A DNA stretch of 64,000 bases, from contig NZ_QKYN01000065.1 of assembly GCF_003258295.1 (NCBI RefSeq), positions 62,001-126,000 on the forward strand, in the 5' to 3' direction. Under the pieces are notes generated by a model, which saw only the letters and a program-made list of their open reading frames with translations, was not told where the DNA came from and did no database searches. The number at the start of each line of letters is the position of its first letter. The first letter of the stretch is position 1. Made by a program: the position numbers and the translations under genes. Below are positions 29,675 through 38,914 of this stretch, in pieces. Origin of the DNA: Streptacidiphilus pinicola (lineage in GTDB: Bacteria; Actinomycetota; Actinomycetes; Streptomycetales; Streptomycetaceae).

Positions 29675-29703
29675 AGTATGCGGCGATGTTACCGGCGGGT
29701 CAA
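29675..29703 (-). promoter_or_regulatory. PucR-type gene promoter with direct repeats
   Basis: TTGACC (29703-29698), a 17-base spacer and CATACT (29680-29675) make a near-consensus vegetative promoter for the leftward regulator gene. GTTACCGG (read on the plus strand) occurs at 29665-29672 and 29688-29695, 23 bases apart, one copy in the spacer and one just after the -10, well placed for autorepression. Confidence 0.6.
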
Positions 29704-29810
29704 TAGGCGGGCGCGTGCGTGTTCCGCGAGGTTTCGTGAGCGTTTCGCACCCTCGCCGCACGGGATGCGTGCACCTGCGCGCACGATTCGCCTTCGCAGC
29801 GTTCTTATTG

Positions 29811-29840
29811 TTGACCGACCCCGCTTTCCGGCTCCACGAT
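29811..29840 (+). promoter_or_regulatory. Possible promoter of the secreted lipase
   Basis: TTGACC (29811-29816), an 18-base spacer and CACGAT (29835-29840), 46 bases upstream of the ATG. The -10 matches only its two most conserved positions, so this is tentative. Confidence 0.35.
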
Positions 29841-29886
29841 CTGCGCCGATATCGACACGCACTACCGGCTCAGGACGGAGTCCACG

Positions 29887-30819
29887 ATGCGTAGAGGAAC
29901 CATGGGCGTGACGGCGGCGATGATCGCGGTGGGCGCCTTCGCGGCGCAGCCCGCTGCCGCCGCCTGGTATCCCGTCAACTACCACTTCGGAACCGGGTTC
30001 ACCGCCGGTTTCTTCTTCCCCGGCAGCGCCCCCGCCGGGGCGAACGACTGGAGCTGCCAGCCCTCCGCCGCCCACCCCGAGCCCGTGGTCCTCGTGCACG
30101 GCACGCTGGAGAGCGGGAACGACAACTGGGGCGGCGCCGCACCGCTGCTCGCCGACAACGGCTACTGCGTCTACACCTTCGACTACGGCGGCCCCGGCGC
30201 CTCCTCCCCGATCCAGGGCGTCGGCGCGATCGAGGACGGCGCCGCGGTGCTCTCCTCCTTCGTCGACCAGGTCCGCGCTGCGACCGGCGCCACCAAGGTC
30301 GACCTGGTCGGCCACTCCCAGGGCGGCATGATGCCGCGCTACTACATCAAGAACCTGGGCGGCGCGGACAAGGTCGCCAAGCTGGTCGCCCTCTCCCCCA
30401 CCAACCAGGGCACCACCCTCGACGGGATCACCGAATTCGGGCGCCAGCTCGGTCTGTTGGAGCCCGCGAACGCCTTCCTCTCCGGGCCCTGCGCGGCCTG
30501 CGTCGAGCAGGAGATCGGTTCGCCGTTCCTCACCGCGCTGAATGCCGGCGGCGAGACCGTGCCGGGCATCGACTACACCGTGGTCGGAACCAAGGACGAC
30601 GAGGTGGTCACCCCCTACACCAACGCCTTCCTGCCGGCCGCGCCCAACGTCACGAACATCACCGTGCAGGACCAGTGCGGGTTGGACCAGTCGGACCACC
30701 TGGAGATCGCCTACGACCCGGTGGCGCTGACGGACATGCTCAACGCCCTGGACCCGGCCCACCCGCAGCCGGTCCCCTGCGAGGTCGTGCTCCCGGTGAC
30801 CGGACCCCTGGTCGGCTGA
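29887..30819 (+). CDS. Secreted lipase/esterase (alpha/beta hydrolase)
   Basis: A 310-residue exported hydrolase. ATG 29887 has GGAG 8 bases upstream; the signal peptide spans residues 1-26 with cleavage at AAA-W. The mature enzyme shows the oxyanion strand VVLVHGTLESG (about 67-77), nucleophile elbow GHSQGG (Ser near 143), a charge-relay Asp in GTKDDEV and the catalytic His in DQSDHLEIAYDP near 271. Four or more cysteines suggest disulfides. It matches the actinomycete triacylglycerol lipase/esterase group (Lipase_2/EstA-like). The adjacent divergent PucR-type gene is a candidate regulator. Confidence 0.92.
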   Translation: MRRGTMGVTAAMIAVGAFAAQPAAAAWYPVNYHFGTGFTAGFFFPGSAPAGANDWSCQPSAAHPEPVVLVHGTLESGNDNWGGAAPLLADNGYCVYTFDYGGPGASSPIQGVGAIEDGAAVLSSFVDQVRAATGATKVDLVGHSQGGMMPRYYIKNLGGADKVAKLVALSPTNQGTTLDGITEFGRQLGLLEPANAFLSGPCAACVEQEIGSPFLTALNAGGETVPGIDYTVVGTKDDEVVTPYTNAFLPAAPNVTNITVQDQCGLDQSDHLEIAYDPVALTDMLNALDPAHPQPVPCEVVLPVTGPLVG

Positions 30820-30828
30820 GCCCCGACG

Positions 30829-33078
30829 CTAGCCCTTCGCCGCGGACCCGGACGTCGCCTGGTGGAGGGCCGCCTCGCCCTCGGTGTCCAGGTGCGGCAG
30901 GATCCGGTCCAGCCACCGGGGCGCCCACCAGGCGTGCCGTCCGAGCAGCGTCATCACGGCAGGGACCAGCAGCAGCCGGACGACGGTGGCGTCCACCAGG
31001 ACGCTGACGGCGAGGCCGAGCCCCAGCATCTTCACCACGATGTTGTCGCTCAGGATGAAGGCCGCGAAGACGCTGAACATGATCAGTGCCGCACAGGTGA
31101 TCACCCGGGCGGTGATCTCCAGACCGTAGGCGACGCTGTCCTCGGCCCGCTGGGAGCGGATCCAGGCCTCGTGCACCCGGGAGAGAAGGAAGATCTCGTA
31201 GTCCATGCTCAGCCCGAAGATGATCGCGAACATCATCATCGGCACGTAGCTCTCGATCGGCACCTTGCCGGCGACGCCCAGCGCCGTCCCGCCCCAGCCC
31301 CACTGGAAGACGGCGACCACCACGCCGTAGGAGGCGCCGATCGAGAACAGGTTCAGCACGGCGGCCTTCAGCGCGACCAGCAGGCCCCGGAAGACGGCGA
31401 GGATGATCAGGAAGGCGAGGCAGACCACGACCACGATGATCAGCGCCAGCCGGGCGCTGATGATCTCGGTGAAGTCCTGCTGGGCCGCGGTCACCCCGGT
31501 CACGTAGGTGGTGGCCGCCGTCCCCTTGGCGCCCTGGGGCAGCGACACGTCCTTGAGGTGGTTGAACAGGTGCGTCGTGTCCGCGGCCTGCGGCCGCTGG
31601 GTCGAGATCGCCGTGCCGGTCAGCACGTTGCCGTTGCTGGTGGCCTGGAGCGGGCTGATGCTGGCCGCGTTCGGCACCCCGGTCAGCGACTTCTGCAGGT
31701 TGGAAGCCAACGTGGAACGTTGACTCGACGGCACGTTCGTCTGGTCCACGACGAGGGTGAGCGGCCCGTTGGCGCCCGGCCCGAAGCCCTGGCTGATCAG
31801 GTCGAACGCGCGGCGGTCGGTGAAGGAGGTCGGGTCGGCGCCGTCGTCGATGTGGTCGAGCCGCATCGAGAACAGCGGGATCGCGAGGATGCCCAGCACC
31901 AGCACACCGGCCGCCAGGAACCACCACGGGCGGTGCTCGACGCGCTTGGCGTAGCGGTGCCAGAAGCCGTGCTGCGGCTCGCCGGACTTCTCCACGGCGT
32001 CGTCGCCGGCCACCGGGCCGCCCTCGGCGACGGGGGTCTTCAGACAGAAACGGTCGATCCGACGCCCGATCAGGCCCGCCAGCGCGGGCACCAACGTGAG
32101 CGCGCCCGCCACCGCGGTGACCACGGTGACCGCCGCCGCGATGCCGAGCCGGCCGATGAAGCTCAGGCCCGACACGTACAGCCCGGCCAGGGCCACGATG
32201 ACGGTGCAGCCCGAGACGAGGACGGCCCGTCCGCTGGTGGTGACCGCCACGCCGGCCGCGATGTGGGGCTCCACCCGGTCCATGATCAGCTGTCGGTACC
32301 GGGTGATCAGGAACAGCGCGTAGTCGATGCCGACGCCGAGCCCGATCATGGTGGCCAGGGTCGGCGACACGCTGGCGAAGTCGATGGCGGCCGCCAGCAG
32401 GCTGAGGCAGCTGAGCCCGACGATGACGCTGATCAGCGCCGTCACCAGGGGCAGTCCGGCCGCGATCAGGCTGCCGAACCCGACGACCAGAACCACGATC
32501 GCCACCGCGAAGCCGATGGCCTCACTGGTCAGGTCCTTGGCATGCGGCCTCGCCGCCTCGCCGAGCGGTCCGCCGTACTCGACCTGCACCCCCGCCGAAC
32601 GCAGCGGCGCCACCGCGGCGTCGACCCCGTTCAGGTAGTCCGTCCCCAGCGCGCTGGGGTTCTGGTCGAACCGGACGGTGATGTAACCGATCGTCCCGTC
32701 CTTGGACAGCGCGCCGGTCTGGGTCGTGGTGCCGGAGGAGTTCGTCTGCGGCAGCGGGTTCTGCACCGACAGGACGTGGTCCAGCTTCTGCAGCGAGGCG
32801 ACCGCCTGGTTCACCTGGGTGGTGAAGTCCGTCAGCGGCTTCGCGTCGTGCAGCACCACCTGGGCGCTGGTGCCGCCGATGCTGGGCGCGTTCGCCTGGA
32901 GGACGTCGGCCCCCTTCTGCGACTGACTGTCGGGGAGGCTGAAGTCGTCCGAGTAGGTGCCGCCGAAGCTGTTCTGGAGCCCGTGGAGCACACCGAGTCC
33001 AGCCAGCCACACCACGATCACGATGATCGCGTGGCGGGCACACCATTCGCCGAGTCGCTGCAGGATGCCTTTGCGCAC
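30829..33078 (-). CDS. MMPL-family RND transporter
   Basis: The 749-residue protein has the duplicated MMPL layout: one N-terminal helix, a large extracytoplasmic domain, five or six helices (about 170-320), a second extracytoplasmic domain, then six C-terminal helices. GIDYALFLITRYR near 250 and SMDYEIFLLSRVHEAW near 620 are the paired proton-relay motifs with conserved Asp and Tyr. Such proteins export lipids or drugs by proton motive force; the cargo cannot be told from sequence. It starts at GTG 33078, 65 bases after hisF on the same strand, and ends 9 bases from the convergent lipase. Confidence 0.93.
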   Translation of the reverse strand: MRKGILQRLGEWCARHAIIVIVVWLAGLGVLHGLQNSFGGTYSDDFSLPDSQSQKGADVLQANAPSIGGTSAQVVLHDAKPLTDFTTQVNQAVASLQKLDHVLSVQNPLPQTNSSGTTTQTGALSKDGTIGYITVRFDQNPSALGTDYLNGVDAAVAPLRSAGVQVEYGGPLGEAARPHAKDLTSEAIGFAVAIVVLVVGFGSLIAAGLPLVTALISVIVGLSCLSLLAAAIDFASVSPTLATMIGLGVGIDYALFLITRYRQLIMDRVEPHIAAGVAVTTSGRAVLVSGCTVIVALAGLYVSGLSFIGRLGIAAAVTVVTAVAGALTLVPALAGLIGRRIDRFCLKTPVAEGGPVAGDDAVEKSGEPQHGFWHRYAKRVEHRPWWFLAAGVLVLGILAIPLFSMRLDHIDDGADPTSFTDRRAFDLISQGFGPGANGPLTLVVDQTNVPSSQRSTLASNLQKSLTGVPNAASISPLQATSNGNVLTGTAISTQRPQAADTTHLFNHLKDVSLPQGAKGTAATTYVTGVTAAQQDFTEIISARLALIIVVVVCLAFLIILAVFRGLLVALKAAVLNLFSIGASYGVVVAVFQWGWGGTALGVAGKVPIESYVPMMMFAIIFGLSMDYEIFLLSRVHEAWIRSQRAEDSVAYGLEITARVITCAALIMFSVFAAFILSDNIVVKMLGLGLAVSVLVDATVVRLLLVPAVMTLLGRHAWWAPRWLDRILPHLDTEGEAALHQATSGSAAKG

Positions 33079-33143
33079 CCGTCCAGTTCAGGGCCGCGGC
33101 GAGGGCCCCGCAATCCGGACGGGGCCGTTCGGATGTCGCCCCG

Positions 33144-33917
33144 TCAGATCCGGACGGGGTGGCCCGCCTCGCGCAGCGACTCCTTCACCTGGGCGATCGT
33201 CAGATCGCCGAAGTGGAAGACGCTCGCCGCCAGCACCGCGTCAGCGCCCGCGCCGACCGCCGGGGCGAAGTCGCCCAGCTTGCCCGCGCCGCCGCTGGCG
33301 ATGACCGGGACGGAGACCGCCTTGCGGACGGCGGCGATCATGTCGAGGTCGTAGCCGTCCTTGGTGCCGTCCGCGTCCATCGAGTTCAGCAGGATCTCGC
33401 CCGCGCCGAGCTCGGCGGCTCGCGTCGCCCACTCCACCGCGTCGATGCCGGTGCCGGTGCGGCCGCCGTGCGTGGTGACCTCGAAGCCGGACGCGGTCTC
33501 GGTGCCCTCGGGCGCGCGGCGCGCGTCCACCGACAGCACCAGCACCTGGCGGCCGAAGCGCCGGGCGATCTCGCGGATCAGCTCCGGGCGGGCGATGGCG
33601 GCGGTGTTGACGCCGACCTTGTCCGCGCCGGCGCGCAGCAGCTTGTCGACGTCGTCGACGGTGCGGACGCCGCCGCCGACGGTCAGCGGGATGAAGACCT
33701 GCTCGGCGGTGCGGCGCACGATCTCGTAGGTCGTCTCCCGGTCACCGGACGAGGCGGTGATGTCCAGGAAGGTCAACTCGTCGGCGCCCTGGGCGTCGTA
33801 GAGCTTGGCCAGCTCGACCGGGTCGCCCGCGTCGCGCAGGTTCTGGAAGTTGACGCCCTTGACCACCCGACCGGCGTCGACGTCCAGGCAGGGGATCACG
33901 CGGACCGCGAGGGTCAT
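33144..33917 (-). CDS. hisF: Imidazole glycerol phosphate synthase cyclase subunit
   Basis: The 257-residue TIM barrel uses ammonia from HisH to make imidazole glycerol phosphate and AICAR from PRFAR. The catalytic acids are Asp12 ([15 protein letters not shown]) and the Asp of VLSVDARR near 130; phosphate loops are ASGGAGK and the C-terminal [14 protein letters not shown] 33917 shares its A with the ridA stop (TGATG). It is the last gene of the his operon. A weak hairpin, ATCCGGAC-GGGGCC-GTTCGGAT (33113-33134, one mismatch), follows the stop. Confidence 0.97.
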   Translation of the reverse strand: MTLAVRVIPCLDVDAGRVVKGVNFQNLRDAGDPVELAKLYDAQGADELTFLDITASSGDRETTYEIVRRTAEQVFIPLTVGGGVRTVDDVDKLLRAGADKVGVNTAAIARPELIREIARRFGRQVLVLSVDARRAPEGTETASGFEVTTHGGRTGTGIDAVEWATRAAELGAGEILLNSMDADGTKDGYDLDMIAAVRKAVSVPVIASGGAGKLGDFAPAVGAGADAVLAASVFHFGDLTIAQVKESLREAGHPVRI

Positions 33918-34321
33918 CAGGGAAGCTCCAAGTTCTTCTTGTACGCGTCGACCTCGACCTCGACGCTCATGCGCGAGTCGAGGAGGGCGCTGACGACGAC
34001 GATCGTGCAGGCCGGCCGGACGTCCGCCAGGATGTCCCGGTGGGCCCGGCCGACCTCGTCGGTGTCACGGGCGTGGGTGACGTAGAGACGGGTGCGGACC
34101 ACGTCCGCCTTGCCGAGGCCGAAGCGGGAGATCGCGTCCAGGGCCACCCCGAAGGCGGCCACGGTCTGGTCGTAGGGGGATCCCTCGAACCGGACCGAGC
34201 CGTCGTCCCAGGCCGTGCAGCCCGAGACGAAGACGAAGTCCCCTATGGCGACGGCACGTGCGAAGCCGTACTGGTCCTCCCAGGGGGAGTACCCGCCCAC
34301 GTGCCGCCGATCCTGCGTCAT
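33917..34321 (-). CDS. RidA-like (YjgF/UK114) family protein
   Basis: A 134-residue single-domain protein of the Rid superfamily ([51 protein letters not shown]). RidA hydrolyses reactive enamines and imines such as 2-aminoacrylate using an Arg in a PAR-x-C motif; here the equivalent position reads PACT, with Cys in place of Arg, as in Rid subfamilies of unknown activity. ATG 34321 has GGAGG 7 bases upstream. It lies between priA and hisF, overlapping the latter by one base, so it is expressed with histidine enzymes and may clear a reactive intermediate or act as an assembly factor (inference). Confidence 0.88.
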   Translation of the reverse strand: MTQDRRHVGGYSPWEDQYGFARAVAIGDFVFVSGCTAWDDGSVRFEGSPYDQTVAAFGVALDAISRFGLGKADVVRTRLYVTHARDTDEVGRAHRDILADVRPACTIVVVSALLDSRMSVEVEVDAYKKNLELP

Positions 34322-34340
34322 CCCGCGACCTCCATCGGTG

Positions 34341-35066
34341 TCAGGACACTGCTGCGAGAGCCTCTTCGAGCGTGAACGCCTGCGCGTACAGGGCCTTGCC
34401 CACGATGGCCCCCTCCACACCTTCCGGCACCAGCGTCGCGATGTCACGCAGGTCCTGCAGCGAGGACACGCCGCCGGAGGCGACGACCGCCCGGTCGGTG
34501 GCGGCGCAGACGTTGCGCAGCAGCTCCAGGTTGGGACCGGTCAGCGTGCCGTCCTTGTCCACGTCGGTGACGACGTAGCGGGCGCAGCCCTCGGCGTCGA
34601 GGCGGGCCAGCGCCTCGTACAGGTCGCCGCCCTCGCTGGTCCAGCCGCGGCCTCGCAGCGTGGTGCCGACCACGTCGAGGCCCACCGCGATCCGGTCGCC
34701 GTACTCGGCGATGACCTTGGCGACCCACTCCGGGGACTCCAGCGCGGCGGTTCCGAGATTGACCCGGGCGCAGCCGGTGGCGAGCGCGGCGCGCAGCGAG
34801 TCGTCGTCGCGGATGCCGCCGGACAGCTCGACCTTGACGTCGAGTCGGCCGGTGACCTCGGCGAGCAGCGCGCGGTTGTCGCCGGTGCCGAAGGCGGCGT
34901 CGAGGTCGACCAGGTGGATCCACTCGGCGCCGGCGTTCTGCCAGGCGAGCGCGGCGGCCAGCGGCTCGCCGTAGGAGGTCTCCGAGCCGGAGGCGCCCTT
35001 GACCAGGCGCACGGCCTGGCCGTCGCGGACGTCGACGGCGGGCAGCAGCGTCAGCTTCTCGGTCAC
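34341..35066 (-). CDS. priA: Bifunctional HisA/TrpF phosphoribosyl isomerase
   Basis: The 241-residue barrel isomerises both ProFAR (histidine) and phosphoribosyl anthranilate (tryptophan). Catalytic Asp12 ([13 protein letters not shown]) and the Asp of [10 protein letters not shown] near 175 are present, with [12 protein letters not shown] and GVSSLQDLR. By sequence alone it could be a plain HisA; the PriA call rests on the actinobacterial context and on the absence of trpF in this window's trp cluster. The GTG at 35066 overlaps the hisH stop (GTGA). It therefore links the two amino-acid pathways encoded in this window. Confidence 0.93.
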   Translation of the reverse strand: MTEKLTLLPAVDVRDGQAVRLVKGASGSETSYGEPLAAALAWQNAGAEWIHLVDLDAAFGTGDNRALLAEVTGRLDVKVELSGGIRDDDSLRAALATGCARVNLGTAALESPEWVAKVIAEYGDRIAVGLDVVGTTLRGRGWTSEGGDLYEALARLDAEGCARYVVTDVDKDGTLTGPNLELLRNVCAATDRAVVASGGVSSLQDLRDIATLVPEGVEGAIVGKALYAQAFTLEEALAAVS

Positions 35067-35698
35067 AGCGTGTCGATCCAGTTCTTGAGGAGGGCGGCGC
35101 CGGCGTCGCCGGACTTCTCGGGGTGGAACTGCGTGGCGGAGAGCGGGCCGTTCTCCACCGCGGCGACGAACGGCTCGCCGTGCTCGGACCAGGTCACCTT
35201 GGGCGGGCGCAGCTGCTCGATCGGGTTCATCTCCCAGTGGCGGACGCCGTAGGAGTGCACGAAGTAGTACCGGCTGTCCTCCGGCAGCCCGGCGAAGAGC
35301 ACGGAGCCCTCGGCCGGCTTGACGGTGTTCCAGCCCATGTGCGGCACCACGGGCGCGCGCAGCGGCTCGACGGTGCCGGGCCACTCGTCGCAGCCCTCCG
35401 TCTCGACGCCGTGCTCGACGCCGTGGGCGAAGAGGATCTGCATGCCGACGCAGATCCCCAGCACCGGGCGGCCGCCGGCCAGGCGGCGGCCGATCAGCCG
35501 GTCGCCCTTGACGGCCTTCAGGCCCTCCATGCAGGCGGCGAAGGCGCCGACGCCGGGCACGAGCAGCCCGTCGGCGTTCATCGCCTCGGCGAAGTCGGAG
35601 CTGATGACGGCCTCCGCGCCGACGCGCTCCAGGGCGCGCTGCGCGGAGCGGACGTTGCCGGAGCCGTAGTCGAGGACGACCACGCTCTTGGCGGTCAT
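35063..35698 (-). CDS. hisH: Imidazole glycerol phosphate synthase glutamine amidotransferase subunit
   Basis: The 211-residue class I glutaminase supplies ammonia to HisF. The nucleophile is Cys83 in GICVGMQ; the His-Glu pair is in QFHPEKSG near 195. The oxyanion-strand PGVGAF appears at 48-53. ATG 35698 is 28 bases after the small membrane gene and the stop overlaps priA by four bases. Partner HisF is encoded two genes downstream. Confidence 0.97.
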   Translation of the reverse strand: MTAKSVVVLDYGSGNVRSAQRALERVGAEAVISSDFAEAMNADGLLVPGVGAFAACMEGLKAVKGDRLIGRRLAGGRPVLGICVGMQILFAHGVEHGVETEGCDEWPGTVEPLRAPVVPHMGWNTVKPAEGSVLFAGLPEDSRYYFVHSYGVRHWEMNPIEQLRPPKVTWSEHGEPFVAAVENGPLSATQFHPEKSGDAGAALLKNWIDTL

Positions 35699-35726
35699 GG
35701 GTTACGTCCCTTCCGGGTCGAGCGGG

Positions 35727-35879
35727 TCAGATCCGCAGGATGCCTGCGGCCAGGCTCATGGCTCCGCAGAGGGCGAGCAGCACGATGACGCCCTTGGGCA
35801 GCTTCTGCTTCCAGAAGGAGTACGCGCCACCGCAGAGGAACAGGCCGAGGAAGATCAGAACATACGTGGTACCGCTCAC
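35727..35879 (-). CDS. Small membrane protein between hisB and hisH
   Basis: A 50-residue gene that is easy to miss. GTG 35879 overlaps the hisB stop by four bases (GTGA) and the frame stays open to TGA 35729-35727. The protein begins MSGTTYVLIFLGLFLCGGAY, then has a charged centre (WKQKLPKG) and a second helix ending AAGILRI: two membrane helices of about 17 residues each. I recognise no family. Position and coupling to hisB argue that it is translated; similar short genes are found here in other Streptomyces by my recollection. Confidence 0.75.
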   Translation of the reverse strand: MSGTTYVLIFLGLFLCGGAYSFWKQKLPKGVIVLLALCGAMSLAAGILRI

Positions 35880-36484
35880 AGCGCGCCCTTGGTCGACGGG
35901 ATGATGCCCGCCGCCCGCGGGTCCAGCTCGCTCGCGGAGCGCAGGGCGCGGGCGAGAGCCTTGAACTGGGCCTCGACGATGTGGTGGGCGTTACGCCCAT
36001 ACGGTACGTGGACGTGGAGCGCGACCTGCGCCTGGGCCACGAAGGACTCCAGGATGTGCCGGGTCATGGTGGTGTCGTAGGAGCCGATCATCGGCGCCAT
36101 GCCCTCGGGCTCGGTGTGCACCAGGTAGGGGCGGCCGGAGAGGTCCACGGTGACCTGCGCCAGCGACTCGTCCAGCGGCACGGACGCGTCGGCGAAACGG
36201 CGGATGCCCACCTTGTCGCCCAGCGCCTGCTTGAAGGCGGCGCCCAGCGCCAGCGAGGTGTCCTCGATGGTGTGGTGGGTGTCGATGTGCAGGTCGCCGT
36301 CGGTCTTCACGGTGAGGTCGAAGAAGCCGTGCCGGCCGAGCTGGTCGAGCATGTGGTCGTAGAAGCCGACGCCGGTGGAGATGTCGGTCTTCCCGGTGCC
36401 GTCCAGGTCTATCTCGACCTTGACGGAGGTCTCCTTGGTGGTGCGCTCGACGCGGCCCACACGGTGCTGGTCGCTGCGGGACAT
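35876..36484 (-). CDS. hisB: Imidazoleglycerol-phosphate dehydratase
   Basis: The 202-residue monofunctional dehydratase carries the paired manganese-binding His motifs: DHMLDQLGRHGFFD (about 43-56), HIDTHHTIEDT (about 66-76) and GRNAHHIVEAQFKA (about 163-176). ATG 36484 directly follows the hisC stop, and the hisB stop overlaps the small membrane gene. There is no fused histidinol-phosphatase domain; a separate phosphatase must act elsewhere in the genome. Confidence 0.97.
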   Translation of the reverse strand: MSRSDQHRVGRVERTTKETSVKVEIDLDGTGKTDISTGVGFYDHMLDQLGRHGFFDLTVKTDGDLHIDTHHTIEDTSLALGAAFKQALGDKVGIRRFADASVPLDESLAQVTVDLSGRPYLVHTEPEGMAPMIGSYDTTMTRHILESFVAQAQVALHVHVPYGRNAHHIVEAQFKALARALRSASELDPRAAGIIPSTKGAL

Positions 36485-37597
36485 TTAGCGGTTCTCCTTG
36501 AGGACTGTACGGACGGCGTCGAGGAAGGCGTCGTTCTCGGCGGGGGTGCCCGCCGTGACCCGGAGCCGGCCGGGCACGCCGTTGTCGCGCACCAGCACGC
36601 CCCGGGCCAGGATCGCCTGCCAGATCGCGTGGGTGTCCTCGAAGCGGCCGAACTGCACGAAGTTGGCGTCGGAGTCGGTGACGTCCAGACCCAGCGCGCG
36701 CAGCTCGGTGACGATGCGGTCGCGCTCGGCCTTGAGCTTGTCGACGTAGCCGAGCAGGACGTCGGTGAACTCCAGCGCGGCCAGGGCCGTCGCCTGCGTC
36801 ACCGCGGAGAGGTGGTACGGGAGCCGGACCAGCTGCACGGCGTCGACGACGGCCGACGCCGCGGCGAAGTAGCCGAGCCGCAGGCCGGCCGCGCCGAAGG
36901 CCTTGGACATGGTCCGGGTGACCACCATCAGCGGGCGGCCGTCGAGCAGCTCCAGCAGCGAGGGCCGGTGCGAGAACTCGACGTAGGCCTCGTCGACGAT
37001 GACCAGCGTCGGCTTGACCGCCTGTGCCGCGTCGTAGAGGCGGACGACCGTCTCGCGCTCCATGGCCGTGCCGGTCGGGTTGTTCGGCGAGCAGAGGAAG
37101 AGCACGTCCGGCCGCTCGGCCTGGAGCGCGGTCTCGGCGGCCTCGACGTCGACGGTGAAGTCCGGACGGCGCGGGCCCTCGATCCAGCGGGTGCCGGTAC
37201 CGCGCGAGATCAGGTCGTGCATCTGGTACGTCGGCGAGAAGCCGAGCGCGGTGCGCCCGGAGCCGCCGAAGGTCTGCATCAGCTGCTGGATGATCTCGTT
37301 GGAACCGTTGGCGGCCCAGACCTGCTCCTTGACCACCGCGTGGCCGGTGGAGGTCGTCAGGTAAGCCGCCAGCTGGGTGCGCAGCTCCACCGCGTCGCGG
37401 TCGGGGTAGCGGTTGAGGTCCCGCGCGGCCGCGGCGACGCGCTCGGCGATGCGGGCGACGAGGTCCTCGGGCAGGGAGTACGGGTTCTCGTTCGTGTTCA
37501 GCAGCACGGGGACGTGCAGCTGCGGCGCGCCGTACGGGGACTTGCCCTTGAGCTCGTCCCGGATCGGCAGGTCGTCGATGTTGAGCTTGTCTGTCAC
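36485..37597 (-). CDS. hisC: Histidinol-phosphate aminotransferase
   Basis: A 370-residue class I/II PLP aminotransferase. The Schiff-base lysine is in [15 protein letters not shown] (about Lys231); other motifs are LNTNENPY (33-40), [16 protein letters not shown] (with the Asn that contacts PLP) and the C-terminal Arg in GRLRVTAGT. It makes histidinol phosphate from imidazole-acetol phosphate with glutamate as donor. GTG 37597 overlaps the hisD stop by four bases; the stop TAA abuts the hisB ATG. Confidence 0.97.
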   Translation of the reverse strand: MTDKLNIDDLPIRDELKGKSPYGAPQLHVPVLLNTNENPYSLPEDLVARIAERVAAAARDLNRYPDRDAVELRTQLAAYLTTSTGHAVVKEQVWAANGSNEIIQQLMQTFGGSGRTALGFSPTYQMHDLISRGTGTRWIEGPRRPDFTVDVEAAETALQAERPDVLFLCSPNNPTGTAMERETVVRLYDAAQAVKPTLVIVDEAYVEFSHRPSLLELLDGRPLMVVTRTMSKAFGAAGLRLGYFAAASAVVDAVQLVRLPYHLSAVTQATALAALEFTDVLLGYVDKLKAERDRIVTELRALGLDVTDSDANFVQFGRFEDTHAIWQAILARGVLVRDNGVPGRLRVTAGTPAENDAFLDAVRTVLKENR

Positions 37598-38901
37598 TGG
37601 TTGGGCACCGTCCAGTCGAAGCGGGCACGGATCGCGTCACCGTGGCCCGGAAGGTCCTCCGCGTTGGCGAGCGTGACCACGTGCCCGGCCACCTCGGCCA
37701 GGGCGTCGCGGTCGTAGCTGACCACATGGATGCCGCGCAGGAAGGACTGGACGGAGAGCCCGGAGGAGTGACAGGCGCAGCCGCCGGTGGGCAGGACGTG
37801 GTTGGAGCCGGCCGCGTAGTCGCCCAGCGAGACGGGCGCGAACGGGCCGACGAAGACCGCGCCCGCGTTGATCACGCGCGCGGCGACCGCCTCGGAGTCG
37901 GCGGTCTGGATCTCCAGGTGCTCGGCCGCGTAGGCGTTGACCAGCGCCAGGCCCTGCTCCAGGTCGCGGACCAGCACGATGCCGGACTGCGGGCCCGCCA
38001 GCGCGGTGGCGATGCGCTCGCTGTGCTTGGTCGCCTCGACCTGCTTCGGCAGCTCGGCCTCGACGGCCTCGGCCAGCGCGACGGAGTCGGTGACCAGGAC
38101 GGCCGCGGCCATCGGGTCGTGCTCGGCCTGGCTGATCATGTCGGCGGCGACGTGCCGCGGGTCGGCGGTCGCGTCCGCGAGGATCGCGATCTCCGTGGGC
38201 CCGGCCTCGGCGTCGATGCCGATCCGGCCCTTGAGCAGCCGCTTGGCTGCGGCGACCCAGATGTTGCCGGGGCCGGTGACCAGGTTGACCGGACGGCACT
38301 CGCCGGCGCCGTAGGCGAACATCGCGATCGCCTGGGCGCCGCCCACGGAGTAGACCTCGTCGACGCCGAGCAGCGCACAGGCGGCCAGGATCGTCGGGTG
38401 CGGGAGCCCGCCGAACTCCTTCTGCGGCGGCGAGGTCACGGCGAGCGAGCGGACGCCCGCCTCCTGCGCCGGGACGACGTTCATCACGACCGAGGACGGG
38501 TAGACGGCCAGGCCGCCCGGCACGTACAGGCCCACCCGCTCGACCGGCACCCAGCGCTCGGTGACGGTGCCACCGGGCACCACCTGGGTGGTGTGGTCCG
38601 TGCGGCGCTGCTCGCGGTGCACCAGGCGGGCGCGGCGGATCGACTCCTCCAGCGCGGCCCGGACGGCGGGGTCCAGCGTCTCCAGCGCGGCGGTGATCGT
38701 CGCCTTGGGCACGCGGATGTCGGACAGTCGAACCCCGTCGAAGCGCTCCGTGATCTCGATCAGCGCCTCGACGCCCCGATGGTGGACGTCCTCGCAGATG
38801 GGCCGCACCTTCTCCAGGGCGGCCTCGACATCGAGCTCGGCGCGCGGCAGCACGGCGCGCGGGTCCTCGGTGGAGCTGCGGAGGTCGATTCGAGAAATCA
38901 C
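37594..38901 (-). CDS. hisD: Histidinol dehydrogenase
   Basis: The 435-residue zinc enzyme performs the last two oxidations to histidine. Family motifs include VGLYVPGG (about 120), [16 protein letters not shown] (about 215), [12 protein letters not shown], the zinc-ligand region [10 protein letters not shown] and the C-terminal [12 protein letters not shown] 38901 is 7 bases after a TAGACT box, so it is probably the first gene of a leaderless his operon: hisD-hisC-hisB-small gene-hisH-priA-ridA-hisF. A longer in-frame reading upstream lacks any start signal. Confidence 0.96.
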   Translation of the reverse strand: MISRIDLRSSTEDPRAVLPRAELDVEAALEKVRPICEDVHHRGVEALIEITERFDGVRLSDIRVPKATITAALETLDPAVRAALEESIRRARLVHREQRRTDHTTQVVPGGTVTERWVPVERVGLYVPGGLAVYPSSVVMNVVPAQEAGVRSLAVTSPPQKEFGGLPHPTILAACALLGVDEVYSVGGAQAIAMFAYGAGECRPVNLVTGPGNIWVAAAKRLLKGRIGIDAEAGPTEIAILADATADPRHVAADMISQAEHDPMAAAVLVTDSVALAEAVEAELPKQVEATKHSERIATALAGPQSGIVLVRDLEQGLALVNAYAAEHLEIQTADSEAVAARVINAGAVFVGPFAPVSLGDYAAGSNHVLPTGGCACHSSGLSVQSFLRGIHVVSYDRDALAEVAGHVVTLANAEDLPGHGDAIRARFDWTVPNQ

Positions 38902-38908
38902 GTTGTCA

Positions 38909-38914
38909 AGTCTA
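38909..38914 (-). promoter_or_regulatory. -10 box of a leaderless his-operon promoter
   Basis: Minus-strand TAGACT (38914-38909) precedes the hisD GTG by exactly 7 bases, with no Shine-Dalgarno between. A clear -35 is missing. The spacing fits transcription starting at or next to the GTG. Confidence 0.55.

Noticed and set aside
30862-33354. Plus-strand open frame of 830 codons opposite the MMPL gene
   Set aside because: Antisense shadow of the MMPL gene; no start signal or domain.
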